From Dehalococcoidia bacterium (GTDB lineage: Bacteria; Chloroflexota; Dehalococcoidia; GIF9; AB-539-J10), in assembly GCA_016933195.1 (NCBI GenBank), contig JAFGBN010000064.1:1-45920 (forward strand): a DNA stretch of 45,920 nucleotides, read 5' to 3'. Of this stretch, positions 1-9,800 are shown one piece after another. Under the pieces are notes generated by a model. It saw only the letters and a list, made by a program, of their open reading frames with translations. It was not told the origin of the DNA and ran no database searches. Every line of letters begins with the position of its first letter. Position 1 is the stretch's first letter. Position numbers and translations under genes: made by a program.

Positions 1-1089
1 ATCGCGGCCACTAACGAGCTAAAAACCAAGCCAACACAACACAGCGTCAATGAGTTAAGGAGAATTGGTATTCAGCCTGATGTAATACTTTGTCGCAGCG
101 ATAAGGAGATAGCAGAGGGGATAAAGGATAAAATATCGCTGTTTTGCGATGTGGATAGGGAGGCGGTTATCCCTCTAGTGACTAGTGAGACTATTTACGA
201 AGTGCCCTTATTGCTAGAAGATGCCGGGTTAGGGGAGGTTATGGTTAGCCGGTTAGGCCTAAAAGCTAAGAGGAGCGATTTGGCTGAGTGGCGAAACATG
301 GTAGCTAAGCTAAAAGCTCCCAGAGAGCCGGTAGTTATCGGCCTGGTGGGCAAATATGTGGAACTTCAAGATGCTTATTACTCTGTTCGTGAGGCATTAT
401 GTCATGCAGCCTTGGCTCACAACCGTGAGATAAGACTAGAATGGCTTGATTCAGAAGAGATAGAGAGCGGTGAGGATGACAAGCTTAGACAAGTCCAGGG
501 TATAATCGTCCCTGGCGGCTTTGGCTATCGAGGAATTGAGGGCATGATAAAAGCCACCAATTTTGCTAGAGAAAAAGAAATCCCTTACCTTGGCTTATGT
601 CTGGGAATGCATACTATGGTCATCGAACTTGGACGCCATGTTTTCCATACTGAAAAGGTAAATTCTACTGAGTTTGATTCGGATACTGCTTATCCCGTGA
701 TTGACCTCCTCCCCGAGCAGCACGATATAAGCCAAAAGGGAGGAACCATGAGGCTTGGGACTTATCCCTGCAACTTAGTAGCGGGAACGAAGGCAGCTCA
801 GGCTTACGGCACGGAGGTCACTTACGAGAGGCATCGCCATCGCTTTGAATTCAACAACTCTTTTCGCCAACAACTGGGACAGGCCGGGCTTATACCTAGC
901 GGCCTATCTCCAAACGGGGAACTGGTGGAGATTGCTGAGCTTGAAGGCCATCCCTGGATGCTTGCTTGCCAATTCCATCCTGAGTTTAAATCTCGCCCCG
1001 ATTCCCCGCACCCATTATTCATGGATTTTATTGGAGCAGCGGAAAAAATACTTGTCGAAGGTGTCCAAACGAGCTTGCCGCTGAATTAG
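1..1089 (+). CDS. pyrG: CTP synthase, C-terminal part (5' end outside window)
   Basis: Makes CTP from UTP, ATP and glutamine in the cytoplasm. The frame is open from base 1, so 362 residues of the C-terminal part are visible and the start lies upstream. The run KTKPTQHSVNELR near window residues 8-20 is typical of the end of the synthetase domain. The class I glutamine amidotransferase domain follows, with the nucleophile Cys at window residue 200 in GLCLGMH and the His-Glu pair at residues 326 and 328 in CQFHPEFKSRP. All three catalytic residues are present, so this portion appears functional. The next gene starts 5 bases after the stop, which suggests co-transcription with the transaldolase and rho. 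Identification is secure; only completeness is unknown. Confidence 0.97.
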   Translation: MAATNELKTKPTQHSVNELRRIGIQPDVILCRSDKEIAEGIKDKISLFCDVDREAVIPLVTSETIYEVPLLLEDAGLGEVMVSRLGLKAKRSDLAEWRNMVAKLKAPREPVVIGLVGKYVELQDAYYSVREALCHAALAHNREIRLEWLDSEEIESGEDDKLRQVQGIIVPGGFGYRGIEGMIKATNFAREKEIPYLGLCLGMHTMVIELGRHVFHTEKVNSTEFDSDTAYPVIDLLPEQHDISQKGGTMRLGTYPCNLVAGTKAAQAYGTEVTYERHRHRFEFNNSFRQQLGQAGLIPSGLSPNGELVEIAELEGHPWMLACQFHPEFKSRPDSPHPLFMDFIGAAEKILVEGVQTSLPLN

Positions 1090-1094
1090 GTGAA

Positions 1095-1772
1095 ATGGAA
1101 TTATTTTTAGATACTGCTAATATAGAACACATCCGCCATGGGGTGAAACTGGGGGTAATCAGTGGAGTAACTACAAATCCCACTATACTATCTCGAGAAG
1201 GTCAAGTTGATTACCAGGACCTGGTCAAGAAAATCTGCTCCATTGTTCCCGGTCCTGTATCCACTGAAGTTCTGAGTCGGGATGCCCCCGGAATGGTAGC
1301 TGAAGCCAGAGAAATAGCTAAGTGGGCGGAGAATATCGTGGTCAAGATACCCGCTAACCTGGAAGGAGTGGAGGCTACCTCAGTGCTGTCTAAGGAAAAC
1401 ATAAGGGTGAATTTTACCCTGTGCTTCTCCCTAAACCAGGCTTTATTGGGAGCAGCAGCAGGAGCTGCCTTTGTCAGTCCTTTCGTAGGCAGACTTGATG
1501 ACATCGGTGAGGACGGCATGGAACTGGTGGCTGATATTGTAGAGTATTTGGACTACTATCAACTACCTACTCAAGTTATAGCTGCTAGTATCAGGCATCC
1601 TCAACATTGCCTGACAGCAGCCAAAATCGGGGCACATATCGCCACCGTACCCTATAAAGTGCTACTACAAATGATACAGCATCCCCTTACTGATATTGGC
1701 GTTGAACGTTTCTTGGATGATTGGAAGAGAGTCATGGGAGAAAAGACTGAGAGGTTTCCGACAAAACCATAG
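1095..1772 (+). CDS. Transaldolase / fructose-6-phosphate aldolase family (TalC/Fsa-like)
   Basis: 225 residues, the usual size of the short transaldolase subfamily. It begins MELFLDTANIEHI and contains GVTTNPTIL; the Schiff-base lysine is K84 in the strand VVKIPA, equivalent to the catalytic Lys of Fsa/TalC enzymes. It should interconvert C3, C4, C6 and C7 sugar phosphates in the non-oxidative pentose phosphate pathway. True transaldolase and fructose-6-phosphate aldolase activity cannot be told apart from sequence by eye. The ATG is preceded by AGGTG overlapping the pyrG stop region, and the gene lies between pyrG and rho on the same strand, consistent with one operon. Confidence 0.93.
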   Translation: MELFLDTANIEHIRHGVKLGVISGVTTNPTILSREGQVDYQDLVKKICSIVPGPVSTEVLSRDAPGMVAEAREIAKWAENIVVKIPANLEGVEATSVLSKENIRVNFTLCFSLNQALLGAAAGAAFVSPFVGRLDDIGEDGMELVADIVEYLDYYQLPTQVIAASIRHPQHCLTAAKIGAHIATVPYKVLLQMIQHPLTDIGVERFLDDWKRVMGEKTERFPTKP

Positions 1773-1828
1773 ATTTTATTCGGTGGGAAGGATTGGAAAG
1801 TAGTAGCGGGTGACTAAGGAGAAGTATT

Positions 1829-3097
1829 ATGTTAAATATAACGCAACTGGAAAATAAAACTCGTGATGAGCTTGAAGCTCTGGCTAAGGAGTCTGGCATC
1901 AGTGGCTATTCTGCCTTAAAGAAAGCTGACCTTGCCCTCCATATTCTCAAATCGCAAACAGAACAACAGGGGAATTTGCTCATAACCGGTGTCCTGGAGA
2001 CCATGAGCGAGGGCTATGGCTTCCTGCGCCAGGACACCTTCCTGCGTAGTGCTCATGATGTTTATGTCTCAAATTCGCAGATTCGCCGCTTCAATTTAAG
2101 AGATGGCGATTATATCTGTGGCCAAGCTAGACCTCCCAAGGAAAGTGAGAAATATTATGGTTTGCTTCGAGTGGAAAGTATCAATGAGCTTGACCCTGAA
2201 CTGGCAAGAACACGGCGCCATTTCAGTTCACTGACGCCCATTTTCCCCAACAAGCTCATCGATCTGGAAACGGACTCAACCGATTTATCTACCCGTCTAA
2301 TTAACTTGGTGGCGCCTATAGGCAGGGGACAAAGAGGGCTTATCGTCTCACCACCTAAGGCAGGAAAAACTGTACTTCTTAAGAAAATTGCCAATGCCAT
2401 CACCACGAACTACAACGATATCCATCTTATAATTTGCCTCATTGGAGAGAGACCTGAGGAGGTTACCGATATGAAGAGGTCGGTGAAGGCTGAGGTTATA
2501 GCTGCTACCTTTGATGAACCAGTAGAAGGCCAGACCAAGGTTGCCGAATTAGCGCTGGAGAGAGCCAAAAGGTTAGTAGAAACAGACAAGGATGTGGTTA
2601 TCCTGCTTGATGGCATCACCAGGCTCACTCGAGCTTACAATTTAGCGATGCCTGCTAGCGGGCGTACTTTATCAGGTGGTATAGATTCAGCAGCCTTACA
2701 CCCTCCCAAGCGCTTCTTCGGTACCGCCCGCAATACTGACGAGGGTGGCAGCCTGACCATCATCGCTACTTGTCTGGTGGATACAGGTAGCCGCATGGAT
2801 GACCTCATATATGAAGAGTTTAAGGGAACAGGGAATATGGAGCTTCACTTAGACAGGAAATTGTCTGAGAAGAGGATTTTCCCTGCCATAAATATTGTGC
2901 CCAGTAGCACAAGAAGAGAAGAGCTGTTATTGGACGAAAATACTTTAAAGCAGATATGGCTTCTCAGACGCATAAGTGGCATGATAGATAGCGATTCCCC
3001 TAACCACCACGGTGAGGCAACACAAAGAATTCTGGAAAGATTGGCCAAGACGAGGAACAACGCTGAATTTTTAGCCACTTTGTCCAAGGATATGTAA
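1829..3097 (+). CDS. rho: Transcription termination factor Rho
   Basis: 422 residues, normal length for Rho. The N-terminal helical Rho_N domain covers about residues 1-45 and an OB-fold RNA-binding domain about 50-125 ([14 protein letters not shown]). The RecA-like ATPase follows, with Walker A in [14 protein letters not shown], Walker B in [16 protein letters not shown] and the loop [17 protein letters not shown]. It is a hexameric RNA helicase that ends transcription of untranslated RNA. The ATG at 1829 has AAGGAG 8 bases upstream. It sits 56 bases after the transaldolase on the same strand. No lesion is seen. Confidence 0.98.
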   Translation: MLNITQLENKTRDELEALAKESGISGYSALKKADLALHILKSQTEQQGNLLITGVLETMSEGYGFLRQDTFLRSAHDVYVSNSQIRRFNLRDGDYICGQARPPKESEKYYGLLRVESINELDPELARTRRHFSSLTPIFPNKLIDLETDSTDLSTRLINLVAPIGRGQRGLIVSPPKAGKTVLLKKIANAITTNYNDIHLIICLIGERPEEVTDMKRSVKAEVIAATFDEPVEGQTKVAELALERAKRLVETDKDVVILLDGITRLTRAYNLAMPASGRTLSGGIDSAALHPPKRFFGTARNTDEGGSLTIIATCLVDTGSRMDDLIYEEFKGTGNMELHLDRKLSEKRIFPAINIVPSSTRREELLLDENTLKQIWLLRRISGMIDSDSPNHHGEATQRILERLAKTRNNAEFLATLSKDM

Positions 3098-3104
3098 ATC
3101 TACC

Positions 3105-3278
3105 ATGAGTGCTAGAGGACCAAGCTGGGCTTCTAAAATTAAACTTAGGATAAAGAGAGCCTTGGGTATGAATACCATCTTATGCGACAGTTGTAAATGG
3201 AACTGGCGGAGTGCTTGCCACCACCCTGAGCGCCCCAATGCTGCTTGGTGCCCCGATTACGAGAAAAAGGGTAAATAA
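3105..3278 (+). CDS. Small Cys-rich protein, unknown function
   Basis: 57 codons from the ATG 7 bases after the rho stop to TAA. The N-terminal third is basic (KIKLRIKRALG). The C-terminal part holds four cysteines in the order C-x2-C, then C in SACHHPERP and C in AWCPDYEKK, with nearby His-His, which suggests a small zinc-binding fold. It occupies the place where rpmE often follows rho, but it has none of the L31 features, so I do not call it L31. Codon use looks like its neighbours and it is closely spaced behind rho, which favours a real gene. Function unknown. Confidence 0.6.
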   Translation: MSARGPSWASKIKLRIKRALGMNTILCDSCKWNWRSACHHPERPNAAWCPDYEKKGK

Positions 3279-3382
3279 CTATATCTCCTCTCTTAGCCCA
3301 CTAACTACCTTTCTACAAGAATCGGCAAAGAAGTTGAACGGTCTATTTAGATAAAATATAATAGGCTGCAGATTTGAATGTA

Positions 3383-3495
3383 TCTCTCCGAGTTGCTTGC
3401 CTAAAGAGAAATCCATGGTAAGCAACCGGGAGACTGAAAAGGTCTCAAGGGTGTAGGTAGAAATGCCTGGGCCTCCCGTGGTTGGAAAGGAGAGA
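3383..3495 (+). promoter_or_regulatory. Moco/Tuco-type riboswitch candidate
   Basis: Nested helices can be traced directly. TCTCTCC (3383-3389) pairs with GGAGAGA (3489-3495). GTTGCTTGCC (3392-3401) pairs with GGTAAGCAAC (3417-3426) with one G-U. CGGGAG (3427-3432) pairs with CTCCCG (3473-3478), enclosing a GAAA-type loop and a small AGGT/GCCT hairpin. The conserved-looking strings CTCCGAG, GGGCCTCCCGT and GGAAAGGAGA resemble, from memory, the Moco RNA motif that senses molybdenum or tungsten cofactor. The context (tungstate-binding protein remnant, then moaA) fits. The AAGGAG ribosome-binding site lies inside the closing helix, implying translational control. A covariance-model search against Rfam RF01055 would decide. 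Confidence 0.72.
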
Positions 3496-3497
3496 AG

Positions 3498-4410
3498 ATA
3501 GAGTTTAGTTTTCTAACAGCAGTGCTCGTAACGGTTCTTGGCTGTGCCGAGCAAGCAGAAACGCTGACAATTTTTCACGCGGGAAGCCTGGCGGTGCCGT
3601 TTGAGGATTTGAAAGCGAAGTTTGAAGAAGAACATTCTACTGGTGGTATCGTGTTTGAATCGGGAGGAAGTGCTGAGATAATAAGCAGAGCAATAACATA
3701 AGAGCAAGCTGGTGAGGCTCCTTCAGATATAATTGCCTCCGCCAATTACAAGCTCATTCCTGACAGGTTGTACGAAGATGGCTACGCTGATTGGTATATT
3801 GCGTTTGCTAGAAAATAGTTAGCCGAGATGTATTACTATGATAACGCTACAGACTTTGGCCTTGAGCCGGGCCCTGATGCTGCGAACCTATATGACGTGC
3901 TTATTCCTGGAAGCGAGCATGAAAGAGGCAGGACTGGTCGCACTAGCGAAGCCAGGCCCAGTGGCATCGAAGAAGTTGTGAGCGCAAAGTCGATTGACCT
4001 CATCACTGCCCTTCAGGCGGGTGACCTAGATTACGCTTATGAGTATCGCTCCGTAGCTGTGCAAAACGAGTTGAATTATATTGAGCTTGACGACCATATT
4101 AACCTGTCTAAAACAAGTGCAGAGCTTCCTGGCGTTGAAGAGTTTTACAGCGAAGCGTCTATAGAAATCATAAGGAGGCTGGCCCTCCGCCAACTTATGC
4201 AGCCAAATATGGAGGAGCCATCGTGTATGGCATCACCATACCCTTGCATGCTGAGAATAAGGAGCTTGCTGCAGAATTCATTAATTCCTTCTTTCTGAAG
4301 CAGGAAAAGAGGTGATGGAAGTTAAAAATGGTCAACCAATGCTTGGTCCGCCGATATGCGACCACTCTGAAAATCTGCCCGCTCTGTTAAAGCAAGCAGT
4401 GGAAAAGTGA
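3498..4410 (+). pseudogene. Broken tungstate/molybdate ABC transporter substrate-binding protein (WtpA-like)
   Basis: Translated pieces match the WtpA family in order: a lipoprotein-like start ending LGCA, LTIFHAGSLAVPFEDLK, SDIIASANYKLIPD, ADWYIAFARK, then LDYAYEYRSVAVQ, YGGAIVYGITIPLHAEN and a C-terminal tail ending VEK at 4410. The intact protein would bind tungstate or molybdate outside the membrane for an ABC importer. Lesions visible: ATA (3498) at the expected start, in-frame TAA at 3699 and TAG at 3816, loss of roughly the central third before about 3940, and frameshifts near 4170 and 4293. No permease or ATPase gene follows. The longest open part (3828-4298) could look like a separate gene but is only the middle of this remnant. 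Confidence 0.85.
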
Positions 4411-4497
4411 GGAGCACGCATCTATCGCCAGATTTGTGTTATGCTTATGCTATAGATATCACTGCTGGAGTAAAGCTACCGAAACAAGGAAAACAAT

Positions 4498-4540
4498 TCG
4501 TCCCGCAAACCAAGGCACCATTTTTAGCCAAGCGGGACGA
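4498..4540 (+). promoter_or_regulatory. Perfect 9-bp inverted repeat upstream of moaA
   Basis: TCGTCCCGC at 4498-4506 pairs with GCGGGACGA at 4532-4540, enclosing a 25-base loop. It lies 35 bases before the moaA start. No T-run follows the stem, so an intrinsic terminator is unlikely; a leader hairpin or protein-binding site is possible. Confidence 0.45.
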
Positions 4541-4575
4541 GTAAAATTCGCAGATGCTAACTAAAGAGAGGAAGA

Positions 4576-5550
4576 ATGACAGGTCTTTTTGACTCCTTTG
4601 TACGCTGTATAAATTACCTCAGGATCTCAGTTACCGATAGATGCAACCTGCGCTGCATCTATTGCATGCCACCTGAGGGTATTTCCTGGATATCACATAG
4701 CGAGCTCCTCTCTTATGAGGAAATTTCAGCTATTGTCCAGATAGCAGCGGAGCTGGGAGTCAACAAGATAAGGCTCACCGGCGGCGAGCCATTAGCTAGA
4801 GCAGATTTGCCTAAACTTATTGAGATGCTCTCTCAGCTAGAGAGGGTTGAGGAGGTGTCTTTGACTACAAACGGAACACTCCTCAAGAAATATGCTTTAG
4901 AACTTAAACAGGCGGGCTTAAGGCGAGTCAATATTAGTCTGGATACACTTAAGGCTGATAAATTTCAGAAAATTACCCGCTTGGGAGAGTTAAAGGATGC
5001 TCTTAGTGGCATTGAGGCATCAAAGGAGGCTGGCTTGCACCCCATCAAGATAAACATGGTAGTCATGAAAAACATAAACGATGATGAGGTGCTGGATTTC
5101 GCTAGTATGACCTACAAGGAGGAATTGCACGTTCGGTTCATTGAGCTTATGCCCTTCAGTAAGGTAGCAGAACCTGTGCCAGCGAGTGAATTACGATGGC
5201 GCATTAGCAGGTCGCTTGGTATGCTTGAACCCTGCCCATCTCCCCCAGGGAATGGGCCCGCGCAATGCTACAGCTTACCCGGAGCTAGAGGCACTATAGG
5301 TTTTATCAGCCCAATCACTGAGCCCTTCTGCTCTAGTTGTAATCGCCTACGACTTACCTCATACGGGCAGTTATGCCCTTGCCTTTTGTCAGATGAGGGA
5401 ATTGATTTAAGGGGGCCGCTGCGCAATAATGCTTCAGCCAAGGAACTGGAGCACTTGATTTTAAGTGTAGTTGCTTCTAAGCCGGAGCAACATAAATTAG
5501 CAGACGGTATCGTGCCAATGAAGAGGAATATGTCTCAAATCGGAGGTTAA
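4576..5550 (+). CDS. moaA: GTP 3',8-cyclase MoaA (molybdenum cofactor synthesis)
   Basis: Radical SAM enzyme for the first step of molybdopterin synthesis, converting GTP to 3',8-cyclo-GTP. 324 residues, normal size. The SAM cluster motif is C23-x3-C27-x2-C30 in CNLRCIYC, followed by the GGEP motif (residues 69-72). The C-terminal GTP-binding cluster uses C252, C255 and probably C269 (C267 is also nearby). The protein ends in the functionally important Gly-Gly. The ATG is preceded by AGAGAGGAAGA. moaC follows 2 bases later, so the two are co-translated. The product would support the formate dehydrogenase and hydroxylase genes in this window. Confidence 0.96.
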   Translation: MTGLFDSFVRCINYLRISVTDRCNLRCIYCMPPEGISWISHSELLSYEEISAIVQIAAELGVNKIRLTGGEPLARADLPKLIEMLSQLERVEEVSLTTNGTLLKKYALELKQAGLRRVNISLDTLKADKFQKITRLGELKDALSGIEASKEAGLHPIKINMVVMKNINDDEVLDFASMTYKEELHVRFIELMPFSKVAEPVPASELRWRISRSLGMLEPCPSPPGNGPAQCYSLPGARGTIGFISPITEPFCSSCNRLRLTSYGQLCPCLLSDEGIDLRGPLRNNASAKELEHLILSVVASKPEQHKLADGIVPMKRNMSQIGG

Positions 5551-5552
5551 GA

Positions 5553-6023
5553 ATGGACATGCCAGAATCAGCAGAGCGAGTACGCATGCTGGATGTTACC
5601 GGGAAGGCGGAAACAGAACGCCAAGCAGTAGCTACAGGCAAGGTGAGGATGAAGCCCTCCACCCTGGAGCTCATTCGCCGAGGAGAAACAGCAAAAGGAG
5701 ATGTTTTATCCTGCGCACAAACAGCCGGGATTATGGCAGCAAAGGAAACTCCTCGCCTCATACCGCTATGTCACCCGTTGCTACTCACAAACGTTGCAGT
5801 TGAATTTTATCTTCCTAATGATGGTGACTTCATTGAGATTACTGCTACTGCTAAGGGTATAGGGAAAACAGGATTTGAAATGGAGGCGCTGGTTGCTGTG
5901 TCTGTAAGCGCTCTGAGTATTTATGATATGTGTAAGGGAATAGATAGAGGCATGACTATCGAGGGAATACGTTTAACAAAGAAGAGCGGTGGGAAAAGCG
6001 GGGTCTATATTGCCGATGGCTAA
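5553..6023 (+). CDS. moaC: Cyclic pyranopterin monophosphate synthase MoaC
   Basis: 156 residues, the normal MoaC length. It acts directly after MoaA, rearranging 3',8-cyclo-GTP to cyclic pyranopterin monophosphate. Family motifs are present: MLDVTGKAET, RLIPLCHPL, the GKTGFEMEALVAV segment (usually GxTGVEMEAL) and YDMCK. The ATG lies 2 bases after the moaA stop and uses GGAGG inside the end of moaA. The stop overlaps the next gene by 8 bases. No defects seen. Confidence 0.96.
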   Translation: MDMPESAERVRMLDVTGKAETERQAVATGKVRMKPSTLELIRRGETAKGDVLSCAQTAGIMAAKETPRLIPLCHPLLLTNVAVEFYLPNDGDFIEITATAKGIGKTGFEMEALVAVSVSALSIYDMCKGIDRGMTIEGIRLTKKSGGKSGVYIADG

Positions 6024-6423
6024 GATAGTCGCAGTTTGTTTGAGCCAGGAGAAAGAAAACAAGAAGCAGCCTGTTAGCCAGGGCTTTCTTAAGGAAGGTT
6101 ATGGCCTTGTTGGTGATGCTCATGCTGGCGGCCCTCGCCAAGTTAGCCTTCTCGCCATGGAGAGTATTGAGAGAGTGCGCGATGAAGGTGTCAAAATAGG
6201 CCCTGGCGATTCTGCTGAAAACCTTGTCACTGAGGGGGTAGATTTAGTTCACTTGCCTCTTGGCACACGAATATACATTGGAAAGGATATCATTTTGGAA
6301 ATTACTCAGATTGGCAAGGAACATGACCATCCAGAATTTCATCTTCTTCCTCGCGAGGGAGTATTTGCTCAAGTAATTCACGAAGGCATGGTACAGCCAG
6401 GCGATAGCTTGAGGGTTGAGTGA
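6016..6423 (+). CDS. MOSC domain protein
   Basis: 135 residues from the ATG overlapping the moaC stop; a longer reading from 5989 would add nine residues inside moaC and is less likely. MOSC domains are Mo-cofactor-associated sulfur-carrier folds. Here the recognisable parts are GLVGDAHAGGPRQVSLLA and GDSAENLVTEGVDL with the PLGTRIYIG and GVFAQVIHEG strands. It is a stand-alone short MOSC, often found in moa operons, with an unproven role in cofactor handling or sulfur transfer. The overlap with moaC indicates translational coupling. Confidence 0.85.
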   Translation: MAKIVAVCLSQEKENKKQPVSQGFLKEGYGLVGDAHAGGPRQVSLLAMESIERVRDEGVKIGPGDSAENLVTEGVDLVHLPLGTRIYIGKDIILEITQIGKEHDHPEFHLLPREGVFAQVIHEGMVQPGDSLRVE

Positions 6424-6821
6424 AACAGAAGAATTCTATCTTTTGCCAACGTCTGTTCTTGTGGAAAGCGCTTCCCTTTAATAATGATAAACTCTAACCT
6501 CGTGTAGGGTTGGAGTTTCAATTGTATCTAAGATAGTCAGAGTTGCCCGCCACTGCAGGTGCCTTCCTGAAGGTAATCCTGAAGTAACTGGGGAGGTTCC
6601 TCCCACTGAAATCCAGGAGGGGGTAGCAGCATCTTTAGCGAATGAGGCATCGCTGACTCTAACCTCAAAGGTTATAACTGAAAGAATGCGCCTGATGGAT
6701 TAACCTTAGACAATTCACCTCTACTGGCCAGTTTCGATTACAGCACTCAATTACCTGCTTACATCACACTGCATCATCTTGACCACTTCAAGACTGCCCG
6801 ATGCACATCGCTCGGACGTCC
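6424..6821. other. Intergenic region with an open remnant (6491-6703, +)
   Basis: This stretch separates the + strand moa genes from the - strand hdrA. On the + strand a 70-codon stop-to-stop frame (TAA at 6488, TAA at 6701) includes VARHCRCLPEGNPEV and VPPTEIQEGVAASL. It reads like protein but has no ATG near its beginning and no ribosome-binding site. It may be a decayed gene end. I do not recognise it and see no clear terminator for either operon. Confidence 0.3.
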
Positions 6822-9800
6822 TTAAGTTAAGGGCACCGCCTCCAAGGCAGCAGATATCATAGATGAAATCTGGGCCGTAGTGAAGCCCCTCTGTTGAGCA
6901 GCGCCTGAGGGGCAAGCAGCGGAGCAGGTGCCACAACCCTTACATAAAGCTTCGTTAACTTTGGCTACCTTCTTATCCCTATCAATAGTAATAGCCCCGT
7001 AAGGACAAAGAGCTTCACAGATACCACAACCTGAGCAAATATTTTCGTTTACGGAGGCAACGATGCCCTCAGCTATAACGGCATCTTTGGATAATATGGT
7101 AGTGGCTCGGGAGGCAGCAGCTTTGGCCTGGGCAATGCTTTCCTCGATTGACTTAGGAGCATGGGCAAGCCCGCAGACGAAGACTCCATCGGTGGCAAAA
7201 TCCACCGGACGAAGCTTTACATGTGCCTCCAGGAAGAAGTTATCCTCATTTAAGGGCACTTTGTAAAGCATGGCAAGCTCCCTGGCTTCTTCTGGGGGAA
7301 CCATGGGCACGCCCAAGGCAAGAATGTCAGCATCAATAGCTACTTCTTCCCCAAGCACTGGATCTTGACTCTCAACCCTTAGCAAAAGCTGGCCATTCTT
7401 TCTCTCTTGACTCACCCGAGGTTTATCTTCTGGCTCATAGCGGAGGAAAACAATCCCCTTTTGCCTTGCCTCCTGGTAATATTCCTCATAAAATCCGTAT
7501 GTCCTCATATCTCGGTAGAGGATGTAAATATTCATTTCGGGCTTCATTTCCTTAAGTTTTAAAGCATTCTTAATCGCCTGATTGCAGCAAACCCGGCTGC
7601 AATAAGGTCGCTCACCATTGCGGGAGCCCACACACTGGATCATCACCAGGTTATCGCAGTTGATAACATCGGGGGTTCCTCTGGCTATTTCCTCTTCCAG
7701 CTCAAGTTGGGTAAGCACTCTTGGGTCTCTTCCGTAAAGGTATTCATCAGGTTTATGTTCTTGAGCCCCGGTAGCAATGATAGTCACGCCATGATCTATC
7801 TTCTCCATCACTCTACCTCGATATCTCATTACCTCGGTAGTAAAGTTCCCCACATACCCATAAGCATCTACAATCCAAGCATTAGTATAGACCTGGATCT
7901 TGGGATGTTCCTCGACCCTTTTAACGAGATCGGAAAGGAAAGTCTGAACATCTCCGTTATCAATAGTATAATGTATTCTCCTTGCCATCCCGCCAAGCTC
8001 GATTTCTCTCTCGATAAGATAGACTCCGAAGCCCTGGTCCGCCAAGTTTAAGGCACTTACCATCCCTGCTATTCCTCCTCCAACAACCAGAGCAGAGCGA
8101 TTAATTGGAAGAGACAAAGGTTTTAATGGTTCTTTTAACCTTGCATTTGCCACCGCCATCCTAACCAAATCTTTCGCCTTTTGCGTAGCCTTCTCCGGCT
8201 CATGCATATGAACCCAGGAGCATTGGTCACGGATATTGGCAAGCTCAAAGAGGTATTTATTCAAGCCAGCTTCTCTGATAGTCTCCTGGAACAAAGGCTC
8301 ATGGGTTCTGGGGGTGCACGAGGCAACTATAACGCGGTTTAGATTATGTTCCTCTATCATCGCCTTTATTCTCTCTTGGGTGTCCTGAGAGCAGGTGAAA
8401 AGGTTATTTTCAGCGTAGGCTACATTGGGAAGGTTCTTAGCATATTCGGTAACAGCGGGAACATTCACATATCCGCCAATGTTGATTCCACAGTGGCAGA
8501 CGAATACTCCTATCCTCGGCTCCTCTCCGCTGACGTCTTTCTCCGGGGGATATTCCTTGACCTTAGCGAGTGTATTTCGGGCTGGGGCAAGCAAAGCAGA
8601 TGCGCTTCCCGCTGCTCCGCTTGCCTGCATCACTGTCTCTGGGATATCCTTAGGTCCCTGAAAGGCACCAGCGACAAAAATCCCCGGCTTGGAAGTTTCC
8701 ACTGGCGAGAATGTATCCGTGTAGCAAAATCCATATTTATTAAGCTGGATGTCAAGCCTCTTTGCTAGCTCAATGCTTGCCGGAGAAGGCTGAAAACCCA
8801 CGGATAACACGACTAGATCAAACTCACGGGTGCTCGGTCTATCATCATCACCGACATACTTAAGGAGCAAATTACCCGTGCCATCTAATTCCTCAACTAC
8901 ATAGGCCTTCGCCCTTACAAACTCTATCCCTTCTCTCTTTCCCCGCTCATGGAATTTATCGAAGTCCTTCCCTTGGGTTCTTACATCCATAAAGAAGATG
9001 CTTTCTTCCAGCTCCAGGGGGACATGCTCTTTGGCGATAATAGCTTCTTTCACAGCGTAGGTGCAACATACCGAAGAGCAATATCCGTGACCTAGGCTTT
9101 CATCCCTAGAACCAACGCATTGAATCCAGGCAATCCTTTCAGGTGGTTTTCCATCTGAAGGCCTCTTAAGCTCTCCTTGGTATGGTCCTGAGGCGGAGAG
9201 CATTCTCTCAAATTCTATGCTGCTTACCACATTGGGATATTTCGTGTATCCGTAGTTGTTAAGAGGAGTGGGATCAAATTTGTCGAATCCGGAACAAAGA
9301 ACCACAGAGCCTACATTTAGCTCCACAATCTCTTCTCTCATAGAGTGATCGATAGCATTAGCTTTACAAGCAGCAACACATTGCATGCACTCAGAGCAAA
9401 TCCCACAAGCAAGGCAGCGACTTGCCTCTCTGACCGCGAGTTTCTCGGAAAAGCCAAGCTCTATCTCCCTAAACCCAGAAATCCTTTCCTCTAACGGGAT
9501 AGTTGGCATCTTCTGTCTTGGCTCTCTGGTTCTGCCAAAAGGAACAAAAGTAACATCGGAAGGCTTCCTTTCCACAGGTAACCTTCCTTCTTTAAGGTCT
9601 TGATGCTTGAGGTATCTAATAATGGATTCTGCTGCCCGAGTACCGGCAGCCACAGCTTCAATTGCAATGGAAGGCCCAGTCTGGCAGTCCCCCCCAGAAA
9701 AGACTCCTTCCCTGCTCGTTTCCAAAGTCAGCGGGTCGACTCCGACCCTGCCTCGCCTGGAGATATTTACTCCACTATTTTCTAAGAAGGAAAGGGCCGG

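Noticed and set aside
3105-3278. Ribosomal protein L31 gene after rho
   Set aside because: Only the position fits; the sequence lacks L31 features.
3828-4298. Separate 156-residue gene
   Set aside because: It is the middle and altered tail of the wtpA-like pseudogene; homologous pieces continue upstream and, in other frames, downstream.
4498-4540. Rho-independent terminator before moaA
   Set aside because: The stem is good but no T-run follows and the loop is 25 bases.
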